DNA from: Actinomarinicola tropica
Lineage (GTDB): Bacteria; Actinomycetota; Acidimicrobiia; Acidimicrobiales; SKKL01
NCBI RefSeq assembly: GCF_009650215.1
Contig: NZ_CP045851.1
Coordinates: 1,651,189-1,715,188 of the forward strand
Direction: 5' to 3'
Length of the DNA: 64,000 nt
Positions within the stretch are counted from its first letter, which is position 1. Every line of letters starts with the position of its first letter. A program made the translations under genes and the position numbers. The notes beneath the pieces were generated by a model that ran no database searches, was not told where the DNA came from, and worked only from the letters and a program-made list of their open reading frames with translations. Positions 39,489 to 48,225 of this stretch are shown here, piece by piece.

Positions 39489-40613
39489 GTGAGCGAGCAG
39501 AGCGGTTCGTGGCAGCCAGACCCCTTCGGCCGCCACCAGTACCGGTGGTGGAACGGTGCCGAGTGGACCGACCAGGTCTCGAACGACGGCAACGTCAGCA
39601 GCGACCCGCCCGAGGCCGGCGGTGCCGCGGGCGGTGAGACCACCAGCGAGACACCGGCGACCTCCGAGGGCCCTGTCGCCCAGGACCCGGAGCCGACCCA
39701 GACCGGGCCCGGGTGGGGGCAGGACGCCACCACCTCCATGCCGGCTGCGGGCGCGACCTACGAGTCCACCACCACGACGACGCCCGCCACCGATGCGCCG
39801 AAGAAGAGCTCGTCCAACGTGCCGGCGCTCGTCATCGGCGGCATCCTGCTCCTCGCCCTGATCGGTGCGGGCGCGTACCTGCTCTTCTCCGGCGGCGACG
39901 ACGAGCGGTCCCGCGAGGACCTCATCGCCGCGGTGCGCGACGACCTCGACCTGTCCGGCTCGGAGGCGTCCTGCGTCGTCGACGAGGTCGGCGAGGAGCG
40001 CCTCGACGGCATCCTCGACGCCGGTTCCGACGTCAGCGACGGCGATCGCGACGCGCTGAACGCCGCGGTCGGCGAGTGCACCGGCGCCGGTGAGGAGACC
40101 ACCGACACCACCGAGGACACCACCGAGACCACCGAGACGACCGAGGACGACGACACCGACACCGACACCGATGTCGACGAGCTCCCCGATCCCTTCGTCG
40201 ACGCCTTCGTCGAGACGATGATGTCCGAGCTCGACCTCACCGAGGCGCAGGCGAGCTGCTTCGCCGAGGAGTTCTTCGCCATCGAGGGTCTCGACATCCA
40301 GGGCATGTCGGAGGACCCTGACGCCGCGATGTCCGATCCGGCGCTGTTCTCGGCGATGTTCGACATCTTCGAGACCTGCGACATCGACCCGATGTCGCTG
40401 TCCGGCGGGGCCGGCGGTTCTGGCGGCACCGGGGAGGACGGCGAGCTGTCCGGTATCCTCGAGGGCCAGACCTACGGCGACAACCCGATCCTCGACGAGC
40501 TCTGGGACGAGTGCGAGGACGGCGACCTCGAGGCGTGCAACGACCTCTACATGCACTCGGAGTTCGGCAGCGAGTACGAGGCGTTCGGCCTGAACGACGG
40601 CGAGCTGCCGTGA
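39489..40613 (+). CDS. DUF2510 membrane protein with acidic tail, paralog 1
   Basis: A 374-residue protein. The N-terminal DUF2510 motif (WQPDPFGRHQYRWWNGAEWTDQV) is followed by a disordered Thr/Ser/Pro linker. One membrane helix at about 115-135 (VPALVIGGILLLALIGAGAYLLF) comes next, then an acidic C-terminal part with a TTETTEDTT repeat. The end reads GQTYGDNPILDELWDECEDGD and stops soon after EYEAFG. The second paralog continues 15-20 residues further with TCGGR. Function unknown. The GTG start follows GGAGG. Confidence 0.85.
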   Translation: MSEQSGSWQPDPFGRHQYRWWNGAEWTDQVSNDGNVSSDPPEAGGAAGGETTSETPATSEGPVAQDPEPTQTGPGWGQDATTSMPAAGATYESTTTTTPATDAPKKSSSNVPALVIGGILLLALIGAGAYLLFSGGDDERSREDLIAAVRDDLDLSGSEASCVVDEVGEERLDGILDAGSDVSDGDRDALNAAVGECTGAGEETTDTTEDTTETTETTEDDDTDTDTDVDELPDPFVDAFVETMMSELDLTEAQASCFAEEFFAIEGLDIQGMSEDPDAAMSDPALFSAMFDIFETCDIDPMSLSGGAGGSGGTGEDGELSGILEGQTYGDNPILDELWDECEDGDLEACNDLYMHSEFGSEYEAFGLNDGELP

Positions 40614-41341
40614 CCGCGAGCGACGCCGCGTGGAAGCCGGACCCCTCGGGTCGCCACCAGTACCGCTACTGGGACGGCTCGGCGTGGACCGACCAGGTCT
40701 CCGACGACGGCGCGATCTCGACGGACCCGATGGACAGCGCGGCCGCCGGTCCGACGGCGTCGACGGGGCCCGCCGGGTTCGCCGCGGCGTCGGCGCCCCC
40801 GCCCGGTGCCACCGGCGCACCGGGCGGCGGTGCCAGCAGCAAGACCCCGCTGATCATCGGCGGCCTGGTCCTCGTGGTGCTCCTCGGGGTGGCCGCGTTC
40901 TTCCTCACCCGCGACGACGACGTCGACCAGGGTGAGCTCTCGGAGGCGTTCCAGGCCCAGGGCATCGACGAAGAGGCTGCGGATTGCCTCGCGGGCGAGC
41001 TGGCCGACGAGTTCAGCGAGAGCCGGGCCGAGGAGCTGAGCGAGGGCGGCGAGATGACCGAGGCGGAGACCGCCGCCGTGTTCTCCGCCATCTCCGAGTG
41101 CGGCGGCTTCGGCGACCTGGACCTCGATCCCGACGACATCGCGTCGGAAGAGGGCGAGACCTACGGCGACAACCCGACGCTCGACGCCCTCTGGGACGCC
41201 TGCGAGGGCGGCGACGGTCAGGCCTGTGACGACCTCTACTTCCAGTCGCCGCTCGGCTCGGAGTACGAGGAGTTCGGCGACACCTGCGGTGGCCGCTTCG
41301 AGGCGGGCGAGGTCCTCTGCTCGATGGAGGAGCTCGACTGA
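40610..41341 (+). CDS. DUF2510 membrane protein, paralog 2
   Basis: A 243-residue paralog of the preceding protein, its GTG overlapping the upstream TGA (GTGA). It has WKPDPSGRHQYRYWDGSAWTDQV, then a glycine/proline linker, one membrane helix (about 79-98) and an acidic domain. The C-terminus carries the conserved block GETYGDNPTLDALWDACEGG and ends in TCGGRFEAG. That block is widespread in actinobacterial DUF2510 and protease-inhibitor-like proteins. The soluble domain is probably outside the cell. Function unknown. Confidence 0.85.
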   Translation: MTASDAAWKPDPSGRHQYRYWDGSAWTDQVSDDGAISTDPMDSAAAGPTASTGPAGFAAASAPPPGATGAPGGGASSKTPLIIGGLVLVVLLGVAAFFLTRDDDVDQGELSEAFQAQGIDEEAADCLAGELADEFSESRAEELSEGGEMTEAETAAVFSAISECGGFGDLDLDPDDIASEEGETYGDNPTLDALWDACEGGDGQACDDLYFQSPLGSEYEEFGDTCGGRFEAGEVLCSMEELD

Positions 41342-41414
41342 TCCGCCGCAGGACGTGACGGTGTGAGTGACCGAGGGGTCGGGCCGGTGGTCCGGCCCCT
41401 CGTCGCGTGCGGCC

Positions 41415-42341
41415 TCAGCCGAGGCGGGGCCAGCTGCGGCGGGTGCGCCGGCGGCCGGGGTCCCGCTCGCCGAGCGCCCAGGCCCGCCGCCACCCGGCAG
41501 CGTCGGGACCGGCGAGCGAGGGCGTGGTGCCGGCGGCCGCACGGCGGCGGGCGGTCCACCAGTCGGTGGTCGCCTCGTCGGCCAGCTCGGCGACGGCCCG
41601 CTCCAGCTCGGCGGCCAGCCGCCGGGTGTCGGACCCGGTCCCGGGAACGATCGGTGCACCGAACGTGACCGTCGTGGCCGCACGCCGGGGACGGTTCCGC
41701 CCCTTCGGCAGCACCCGGTCGGTCCCGGCGATGTGCACGGGCACGATCGGGACGCCGCAGCGGATCGCGAGGTAGGCGGCGCCGCCGCGGAACTCCTGCG
41801 CCCACCCGTCGGGGCTGCGCCCGCCCTCCGGGAAGATGAGGAGGCTCCAGCCGTCGTCGATCAGCTCCGCGGCGCGGTCGGCGCTGTCGCGGGAGATCTT
41901 GGTCCGCTCGATCGGCACGGCGTTCAGCGTCAGCGCGGAGAAGGTGCCGCTCACCCGGTTGCCGAAGAAGTAGTCGGCCGCCGCCCCCACGAAGGTGCGG
42001 TGCCGCCACGGCTCGGGGATCGAGGTGAGCATCAGCGGGGTGTCGACGTGGCTGTGGTGGTTGGCGGCGAAGATCACCGGACCCTCGAGCCCGTCGAGCC
42101 GGTCGGTGCCACGCCGCTCCGGTGGTGCGAGCACGGCGACCGTGGGCCGCATGACCAGCTCGAGAGCGGCCAACCGGGCGACCCGTGACGGGTAGCGGCG
42201 CGCCCACTCCGTGGGGAAGTCGTTGCCGGTGCGGCGGCGCTCCGGCGGCGGCTCGACCCCGCGGGGGACGTGGGGCGCCCGGAACGGGAACGGCACCCGG
42301 CGCACGAACCGTGCGGGGGAGAGCGCGGACCGGGCGCTCAC
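41415..42341 (-). CDS. lysophospholipid acyltransferase family protein (PlsC-like), last gene of the lipid operon
   Basis: A 308-residue acyltransferase. The HX4D catalytic motif is NHHSHVD (about 94-100) and the second block is LIFPEGGRSPDG. The family transfers an acyl group from acyl-CoA or acyl-ACP onto a lysolipid or alcohol. It has an arginine/proline-rich N-terminus and a basic C-terminal tail. The GTG start overlaps the upstream DUF2088 gene as GTGA. Placement suggests it esterifies a product of the reductase and dehydrogenase encoded upstream. Confidence 0.9.
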   Translation of the reverse strand: MSARSALSPARFVRRVPFPFRAPHVPRGVEPPPERRRTGNDFPTEWARRYPSRVARLAALELVMRPTVAVLAPPERRGTDRLDGLEGPVIFAANHHSHVDTPLMLTSIPEPWRHRTFVGAAADYFFGNRVSGTFSALTLNAVPIERTKISRDSADRAAELIDDGWSLLIFPEGGRSPDGWAQEFRGGAAYLAIRCGVPIVPVHIAGTDRVLPKGRNRPRRAATTVTFGAPIVPGTGSDTRRLAAELERAVAELADEATTDWWTARRRAAAGTTPSLAGPDAAGWRRAWALGERDPGRRRTRRSWPRLG

Positions 42342-43948
42342 GTCACGTCGGCCATGAGGATCGGCGGGTTGTGGAAGTGCGTGATCGTCGGCTGGGGGCC
42401 GACGACGTCGGTGGCCATCTCCAGCGCGTCCTGGAGCGTGGAGGCCGGGCTGAACCCGAGCCGTCGCGTGGCCCGTACGTCGCCGCCGACGATGATGACC
42501 CGCCCGAGGTGCTCCAGCGCGTGGGCGCACCAGTACCACATGTAGAACGGGTGGACGCCGTGGTAGGCGTACGAGGTGCGGTACAGGTGCCGGTACCACT
42601 CGTCCTCGGCGTACTGCTTCTCGTACCTCGCCTCCATCTCCACCGGGTCGGTGGTGTCGGCGAGGACCTGCTCGAAGAAGTCGATGTAGCTCGGGTGGTG
42701 GACGGGGTGGAACTCCCACGGCGTGGGGTGGCTCATGATGAGCACGCCGCCCTCGCGCACCAGCGGCCGGCCCTTGTAGAGGTTGAAGAAGTACCCGAGC
42801 CCGAGGCACGCCACGAGGATCGGGTTCATGATCGAGTTGACGTTGTAGGGCCCGATGTACGGGAGCCCCATCGTGAGCACGTCGGTCTGGCCCTCCACCG
42901 GCACGAGGTGCTGGCGGTAGACGTTCTCGGTGGTCACCCTGTGGACCGCCTCGACCTCGCCGGCCTGCACCGAGGTGAGCTCGTAGGGGGCCTCCCACGA
43001 GTGGAAGATCTGGCGCCGGCGTGCCGCGGGCAGCCCCTTGAGGCCGGCCTGCATGCCGATGAACGTGGCCCGGTCCCGCGCCGTCCACTCCCACTCCCGC
43101 TTCTGGAGGAAGGCGAGCGGGCCGGTGCGCCCGAACGTGTTGTTGTTGATCGTCGTCTCGATCTGGAAGATCTTCACGCCGGCGTCGCGGATGACCTCGC
43201 CCTGGCGCCAGTTGCTCTTGTGCAGCTCCGAGCTGGTCTGGTCCATGAACGACCGGGACTTGGTCATCGTCGCCGGGTTGTGGTGGACCTTCACGCCGGT
43301 GTAGCCGGCCAGGCCGGTCGCGGTGCTCTTGTGCCCGCCGTCCATCGAGACGATGTTGATGTTCACGTACACGACGAGGTCGCTCTCGGCGGCCCGCCGG
43401 CTCATCTGGACGTCCTCGCCGTGGCGGGTCTGGCCGAGCACGACCATGCCGTCGGGGTCCTCGGCGTCGTGGTTGTAGAGCAGTCCGCGTGGCGCGAAGG
43501 CGTCGTAGACGCGGTCGCCCACGGCGTGGCGCAGCTCGTCCTCGGTCATCCGGCGGTGGAGGGCGAGGGCGGCGATGATGTGGACGTCGTCGACCCCCGC
43601 GGCGGCGGCGAGGTCGAGCACCTGCTCGATGATCCGCTGGCGCACGTCGGGGCGCTGCATCTTCGGCAGCGGCAGCGACACGTCGTCGAAGGCGATCGTG
43701 AGCTTCATGCCCGGGAACAGCAGCGCGGGCAGGGGCTCGGACTCGCCCTCGGGGTGGTGGAGGGCGTGGTGGATCGCGGCCTCGGGATCGTCGATGCCCG
43801 GGAGCGGTTCGGCGGGGTACAGCACCCGGGAGCGGCCCGGCGGCAGCTTCTCCAGGCGGAACCCCTCACCGTGGTGGAACAGGATCGGCGGGGTCGACCG
43901 GTCGACGTCGAGGACGAAGCCGGGACGGGGGCTGCGGCGGCTGCTCAC
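42338..43948 (-). CDS. DUF2088 / lactate racemase (LarA)-like protein
   Basis: A 536-residue protein, larger than LarA (about 420). The N-terminal half matches LarA: FDDVSLPLP (LarA DDxTRPxP region, about 87-95), LHRRMTEDELRHAVGD (about 130-145), and GGHKSTATGLAG (about 204-215). Lys207 is at the place where LarA binds its nickel-pincer cofactor covalently. LarA interconverts alpha-hydroxy acids. No larB, larC or larE cofactor gene is near, so cofactor use is unproven. The C-terminal third is aromatic-rich and unfamiliar. It overlaps both neighbours by 4 bases. Confidence 0.82.
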   Translation of the reverse strand: MSSRRSPRPGFVLDVDRSTPPILFHHGEGFRLEKLPPGRSRVLYPAEPLPGIDDPEAAIHHALHHPEGESEPLPALLFPGMKLTIAFDDVSLPLPKMQRPDVRQRIIEQVLDLAAAAGVDDVHIIAALALHRRMTEDELRHAVGDRVYDAFAPRGLLYNHDAEDPDGMVVLGQTRHGEDVQMSRRAAESDLVVYVNINIVSMDGGHKSTATGLAGYTGVKVHHNPATMTKSRSFMDQTSSELHKSNWRQGEVIRDAGVKIFQIETTINNNTFGRTGPLAFLQKREWEWTARDRATFIGMQAGLKGLPAARRRQIFHSWEAPYELTSVQAGEVEAVHRVTTENVYRQHLVPVEGQTDVLTMGLPYIGPYNVNSIMNPILVACLGLGYFFNLYKGRPLVREGGVLIMSHPTPWEFHPVHHPSYIDFFEQVLADTTDPVEMEARYEKQYAEDEWYRHLYRTSYAYHGVHPFYMWYWCAHALEHLGRVIIVGGDVRATRRLGFSPASTLQDALEMATDVVGPQPTITHFHNPPILMADVT

Positions 43949-45159
43949 AGGCGGTGGCGCTCCTTCTCGTCGCGCAGGTCGAACGCGACCTTGACCGCGC
44001 CGCGGGGACCCGCGGCGGCGGCGTGCTCGATGGCGTCGCGGTAGCGCGACAGGGGATAGGTGGCCGAGACGAGCCGGCCGAGGTCGGCCGAGCGGACGAG
44101 CTCGAAGGCCAGGTCGAACGTGCGGGCTCGGCGAGGTGCGCCGCCGTCGGGGTCGGGGACCTCCTCGGTGCCGTAGGCGTAGGCGCCGACGAGCTCGATC
44201 TCGCGGTGCCACAGGCCGGTGAGGTCGACGGTGACGGGGCCGGGCATGCCGACCACGACCACGCGGCCCTTCGGCCGGACCGCGGCCATGGCGTCGGCGA
44301 GGCTCTCGGCCGAGCCCACGCAGTCGATCACCACGTCGGCGCCGCCGGTGAGGCGGTCGATCGCGCCGTCGCCCACGGCGAAGCTGCCGGTGAGGCGGCG
44401 CACGCCCCGCAGCCACTCGGTGGGCTCGACGACCACGTCGGCACCGAGGAGCGCAGCGAGGTTGCGCTGCTCCGGGTACCGGGCGGAGGCCAGGATCGTG
44501 GCGCTCGGGGCGAACCGGCGCAGCGCGGCGACGGTGAGCAGGCCGAGGGTGCCGGCGCCGAGCACCGCGACGGTGCCGCCGGCCGGCACCCCGGCCCGCA
44601 GCGCGGCGTGCACGGCGCAGGCGGTCGGCTCGACCATGACAGCGGCCTCGTCCTCCATGTCGTCGGGGACGGGGTGCAGCTGCGACTCGTGGGCGACCAT
44701 CAGCGTCGACCACCCGCCACCGGTGTCGCAGCAGAAGCCGGTCTGGAGACCGGGCTCGATGCGGCCGAGGGTGATGTGCTCGCAGTTGCCGAGGTCGCCT
44801 CGCGCGCACCACTCGCACGGCGGGTCGATGCCGCGCGTGGCGCAGCCGAGGACCGGCTCGACCACGACGCGCCGGCCGTCGTCGAGGTCGCCGACGACCT
44901 CGTGGCCGGGGACGAACGGGAACGAGACGATGGGCTCGAAGTAGCGGCTGCTGCGCCCGTCGACGGTCGCCAGGTCGGATCCGCAGATGCCGGCGAGGCG
45001 GGGCCGCACTCGCACCCAGCCGGGACCGGGCAGCTCGGGCGGGTCGACGTCGACCAGGTCGAGGGGGCCGGGGCCGGCGCCGCGGCCGCTGACGACGCTG
45101 CCGGCGAGGCGAGCCGCGGCGTAGCGGGGCAGGTTCCGGGAGAAGCGCAGGGCCTTCAT
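43945..45159 (-). CDS. zinc-dependent alcohol dehydrogenase family protein
   Basis: A 404-residue medium-chain dehydrogenase. Catalytic zinc ligands are in GICGSDLA and PGHEVVG; structural zinc cysteines appear in PPCEWCARGDLGNCEH. The Rossmann fold has VAVLGAGTLGLL. It uses NAD(P)H to interconvert an alcohol and an aldehyde or ketone. It sits second in a coupled operon, after an acyl-CoA reductase fusion (ATGA overlap) and before the LarA-like protein (GTGA overlap). A role on long-chain alcohols or aldehydes is inferred from that context. Confidence 0.9.
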   Translation of the reverse strand: MKALRFSRNLPRYAAARLAGSVVSGRGAGPGPLDLVDVDPPELPGPGWVRVRPRLAGICGSDLATVDGRSSRYFEPIVSFPFVPGHEVVGDLDDGRRVVVEPVLGCATRGIDPPCEWCARGDLGNCEHITLGRIEPGLQTGFCCDTGGGWSTLMVAHESQLHPVPDDMEDEAAVMVEPTACAVHAALRAGVPAGGTVAVLGAGTLGLLTVAALRRFAPSATILASARYPEQRNLAALLGADVVVEPTEWLRGVRRLTGSFAVGDGAIDRLTGGADVVIDCVGSAESLADAMAAVRPKGRVVVVGMPGPVTVDLTGLWHREIELVGAYAYGTEEVPDPDGGAPRRARTFDLAFELVRSADLGRLVSATYPLSRYRDAIEHAAAAGPRGAVKVAFDLRDEKERHRL

Positions 45160-47495
45160 CGGCTGCCGACCCTGGTCGGCGCGATCGGGAGGACCGGGTG
45201 CACGCCCTTGGCCGCCTTCGGGAAGTTCTCGACCAGCCAGCCCCGCTTGCGGGCCAGCGACGCCAGGCGGGTCTCCGGGTTGACCGCGACGGGGAAGCCG
45301 ACGGCCTCGAGCATCGGGAGGTCGCTCGCCGAGTCGGCGTAGGCGACGCTCTCGGCCAGGTCGAGGCCCTCCGCGGCGGCGTACTCGGCCATCGCCTGCG
45401 CCCGCGCCTCGCCCGTGGGCGGGACCCGCACCAGCTCGCCGGTGTACCGGCCGTTCCGCACCGACATCTCGGCGGCGACGATGTCGTCGAAGAGGGGTCG
45501 CAGCGGCTCGACGACGAAGTCGAGCGCACCGGTGATGAGCACCGTGCGGTGGCCGAGCGCCCGGTGCTCCCGCACCCGGCGGATGGCGGCGGGGAACGAC
45601 TTGGCGAGGATCAGGGCGCTGAGCAGCTCCGCAGAGTCCTCGGCCATCTGCTCCACGGGTGCGCCCCGGTAGCGCCGATAGAAGTAGCGGAGGAAGTCGG
45701 TGCGGTCCTGGGCGTCGAGCCGCAGCAGCCGGGGGGCCTCGCGCACCAGGCGGGCCGCGAACCGGGCCTTGTCCTCCGAGGGCAGCCGGCGGGTGGCGAG
45801 CCACGCGTAGGAGGTGACGACGTTCGAGGCGATCAGCGTGTTCTCGAGGTCGAAGGCCGCGAGGTGCCGGTCGGGGGACAGGACCTGGCGCCGCAGGCGG
45901 TCGGTGCGAGTCGGGCCCTTCTTGGCCCCGGGGGTCGTCTTGACACGGGCGTGCTCGACGACCGACGGCAGGTGGATCGTGGTGGCGTAGACGTCCCAAT
46001 CGACGACCCGAGGGTCGAACGTGAAGCGCTCCCGGTCGGCGTCGTCGAGGAGCCCCCACATGTCCATGAGGCGGTCGACCGTGTACACGGCTTCGCACTC
46101 GGCGTAGGCGCCGTACAGCTCCACGTAGGTGAGGGCGCGCTCGACGTCCTCGCGCCGGCTCTCGAGGGTGGCGGAGAGCTCGGCCTGGGTGCCCCGCAGG
46201 GGCAGCTTCTCGAGGGTGCTCTCGGCCTTCGTGATCGCGACCTTGGCCCGGCTCAGCTGGCGCTCGACCTTGCCGCGCACCGGGAACGTCCACTCGGGCA
46301 CGGCGATCGGCTGGCCCGAGTTGTCGAAGATCGGGTGCTCGGTGAAGTACGCCTCGATCATGTCGATGAGCTTGCGGTAGCGCAGCGGGTTCGAGGAGCC
46401 CGACGCGACCTGGACGATCGGGGGCGTCTGCTCGGGTGGGAGCGCGGCGGCGGCGACGATGGCGGCGACGACGAGGTCGACCGGGATGACGTCGACGATG
46501 CCCTCCGGAACGCCGGGGAACTGGGTGAGGAGCCCGCGGGCGTAGGAGATGATCACCGGCTCGGCCATGCGGAAGCCGCGGATCCAGCCGGGCCGCGGCT
46601 CGGCGACCGCCGACTCGATGATCGAGGGGCGGACGACCGTGACGGGGATGGCGCCCTTCGTCTCCGAGAGCGCGACCTCGCCGAGGGCCTTGGTGTACGA
46701 GTAGACGTCCGGGAACCCGAGCGAGCGGGCGCGGGAGCGCCCGGCCTCCACCATCCGGTCGTTGACCCACCGCGTCCGCTGCTGCTCGGCCTTGGCCGAC
46801 AGCAGCGGGATGCCCGCGGCGCCGAGCTCGCCGCGCGCCTCGTCGGCGAAGCGGGCGAGCATCTCCGGCGTGCGGCTCTCGGCCTCGAGGTCGCTGCGGG
46901 TCCGGCGGGCGGCGTCGACCTCGCGGCGCCACGGGACGTCCACGAAGAACGGCGACTCGGCGACCGGCTGCTCGTGCGCCTCGCCCCGGTGGTTGCCGGC
47001 GACGTAGCAGGTGGAGACGGCGACGAGGTGCGGCGTGACGCCCAGATCGCGGAGCGTCGCGGCGATGCGGGTGGGACCGAGCAGGTTGACCTCGACCGCC
47101 GAGTCGAGCGGAGAGTCGAACGAGACCGTGGCGGCCGAGTGCACCACGACGTCGCAGGAGGCGAGCGCGGCGCGGCCGTCGTCGTCGAGACCGAGGCCGT
47201 CGCTGCCCACGTCACCCCGGACGACCGTGACGCGCCGGTCGACCATGGCGTCGAACTCGCTGCTGCCGAGCTCGTCGCGCAGGCGGTCGAACGCGTCGTT
47301 CTTGAAGATCTCCCGGCGCGCCCGCTGCTCGACCGTGCGCATCCGCCCCGGGCGCAGCAGGAGGACGAGCTCGCAGCCCGGGGCGCTGCGGAGCAGGCGC
47401 TCGACGAGCGCCGTGCCGAGGAAGCCGGTCGCGCCGGTGATGGCGACGCGTCGCCCGTCGAGGTGCTCAGGGATCACGGTGGTCCTGTCTACCAT
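45156..47495 (-). CDS. SDR fatty acyl-CoA reductase / HAD-IB fusion, first gene of the lipid operon
   Basis: A 779-residue fusion. The N-terminal extended SDR domain has GATGFLG (21-27) for NAD(P)H and the catalytic Tyr265-Lys269 (YSYTK), followed by a sterile-like FAR_C region (about 370-500). This resembles alcohol-forming fatty acyl-CoA reductases. The C-terminal HAD-IB domain (about 544-760) has DLENT where DxDxT is expected, so the second acid is Glu. The start may be ATG 47495 or GTG 47477. A palindrome at 47488-47503 spans the ATG, which favours the GTG. Confidence 0.87.
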   Translation of the reverse strand: MVDRTTVIPEHLDGRRVAITGATGFLGTALVERLLRSAPGCELVLLLRPGRMRTVEQRARREIFKNDAFDRLRDELGSSEFDAMVDRRVTVVRGDVGSDGLGLDDDGRAALASCDVVVHSAATVSFDSPLDSAVEVNLLGPTRIAATLRDLGVTPHLVAVSTCYVAGNHRGEAHEQPVAESPFFVDVPWRREVDAARRTRSDLEAESRTPEMLARFADEARGELGAAGIPLLSAKAEQQRTRWVNDRMVEAGRSRARSLGFPDVYSYTKALGEVALSETKGAIPVTVVRPSIIESAVAEPRPGWIRGFRMAEPVIISYARGLLTQFPGVPEGIVDVIPVDLVVAAIVAAAALPPEQTPPIVQVASGSSNPLRYRKLIDMIEAYFTEHPIFDNSGQPIAVPEWTFPVRGKVERQLSRAKVAITKAESTLEKLPLRGTQAELSATLESRREDVERALTYVELYGAYAECEAVYTVDRLMDMWGLLDDADRERFTFDPRVVDWDVYATTIHLPSVVEHARVKTTPGAKKGPTRTDRLRRQVLSPDRHLAAFDLENTLIASNVVTSYAWLATRRLPSEDKARFAARLVREAPRLLRLDAQDRTDFLRYFYRRYRGAPVEQMAEDSAELLSALILAKSFPAAIRRVREHRALGHRTVLITGALDFVVEPLRPLFDDIVAAEMSVRNGRYTGELVRVPPTGEARAQAMAEYAAAEGLDLAESVAYADSASDLPMLEAVGFPVAVNPETRLASLARKRGWLVENFPKAAKGVHPVLPIAPTRVGSR

Positions 47496-47503
47496 TCGGT
47501 AGA
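47488..47503. promoter_or_regulatory. candidate TetR operator in the lipid operon/TetR divergent region
   Basis: TCTACCATTCGGTAGA has perfect 6-bp arms around four bases. The core TACC-N4-GGTA is typical of TetR-family operators in actinobacteria. It lies 30 bases upstream of the TetR start and covers one possible start of the acyl-CoA reductase gene. A bound repressor could block both directions. Confidence 0.65.
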
Positions 47504-47533
47504 GATGCGGAGCGACGACCTGGGGGCGACGAG

Positions 47534-48145
47534 GTGACGGCGACGGCGACCGGTGCCCCGCGGACGTCCGAGCGCGTGCTCGACGCCGCGATCGAGTCGT
47601 TCGGCACCCGAGGCTACGACGCCACGTCGCTCGACGCGCTGGCCGCCGAGCTCGGCATCCGCAAGCAGACGATCCTCTACTGGTTCCCCTCGAAGGAGGC
47701 CCTGCTCGGCGCGGTGATCGACGGGTGCGCCACCGAGCTCTCCGAGGCCCTCGAGTCCGCCCTCGCCCGTGCGGGCCGGGGTTTCGACCGGGTCGAGGCC
47801 ATCGTGCGGGCGGTGTTCCGGCTCGCCCTGCGACGCCCGGCCCTGCTCGGGCTCCTGCGGGAGGTCAGCCGGCTGGGCCCGCCGTGGTCGACCCGCCTCA
47901 CCGACCAGCTCGACCCGCTCGTCGACCGGGCACGCGCCTTCCTCGACGGCGAGATGGCGGCGGGGACGATGCGCCGCACCGACTCGCGGCTGCTGCTCCT
48001 GTCGGCGTACTCGACCGTCATCGGCGTGGCCACCGAGGCCGAGGTGCAGCGGGCCCTCGGCGTCGACCCGAGCCTGCGCTCCATGGTCGTCCGCCGCCGC
48101 GAGCTCGTCGCCTTCCTCCGCAGCGCCCTCGCCCCCACGCGCTGA
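47534..48145 (+). CDS. TetR family transcriptional regulator
   Basis: A 203-residue regulator with the TetR helix-turn-helix at about 10-57 (RVLDAAIESFGTRGYDATSLDALAAELGIRKQTILYWF). A helical ligand domain follows. It diverges from the four-gene lipid operon, and a palindromic operator candidate lies in the gap, so it probably represses that operon and itself. A hydrophobic ligand such as an acyl-CoA is plausible but not shown. The GTG start has weak upstream purines (GAG). Confidence 0.9.
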   Translation: MTATATGAPRTSERVLDAAIESFGTRGYDATSLDALAAELGIRKQTILYWFPSKEALLGAVIDGCATELSEALESALARAGRGFDRVEAIVRAVFRLALRRPALLGLLREVSRLGPPWSTRLTDQLDPLVDRARAFLDGEMAAGTMRRTDSRLLLLSAYSTVIGVATEAEVQRALGVDPSLRSMVVRRRELVAFLRSALAPTR

Positions 48146-48156
48146 CGGCGCTCCGT

Positions 48157-48225
48157 CGTTCTCGGTACGTCCGCCGCCTTCCACCGTGCTCGGTACGTCC
48201 GCTGCCCTCCACCGTTCTCGGTACG
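48157..48225. repeat. 28-bp tandem repeat, three copies
   Basis: The core CGTTCTCGGTACG recurs at 48157, 48185 (one change) and 48213, a spacing of exactly 28 bases. The first two units match over nearly all 28 bases; the third diverges after the core. The array begins 12 bases after the TetR stop codon. Confidence 0.8.

Noticed and set aside
39200-39739. Upstream extension of gltB
   Set aside because: The nucleophile cysteine must lie close to the N-terminus after cleavage, which fits only the ATG at 39199.
45198-47537. A 779-codon plus-strand frame opposite the acyl-CoA reductase fusion
   Set aside because: Exact shadow of a gene with clear catalytic motifs; arginine/glycine/valine-rich translation without domains.
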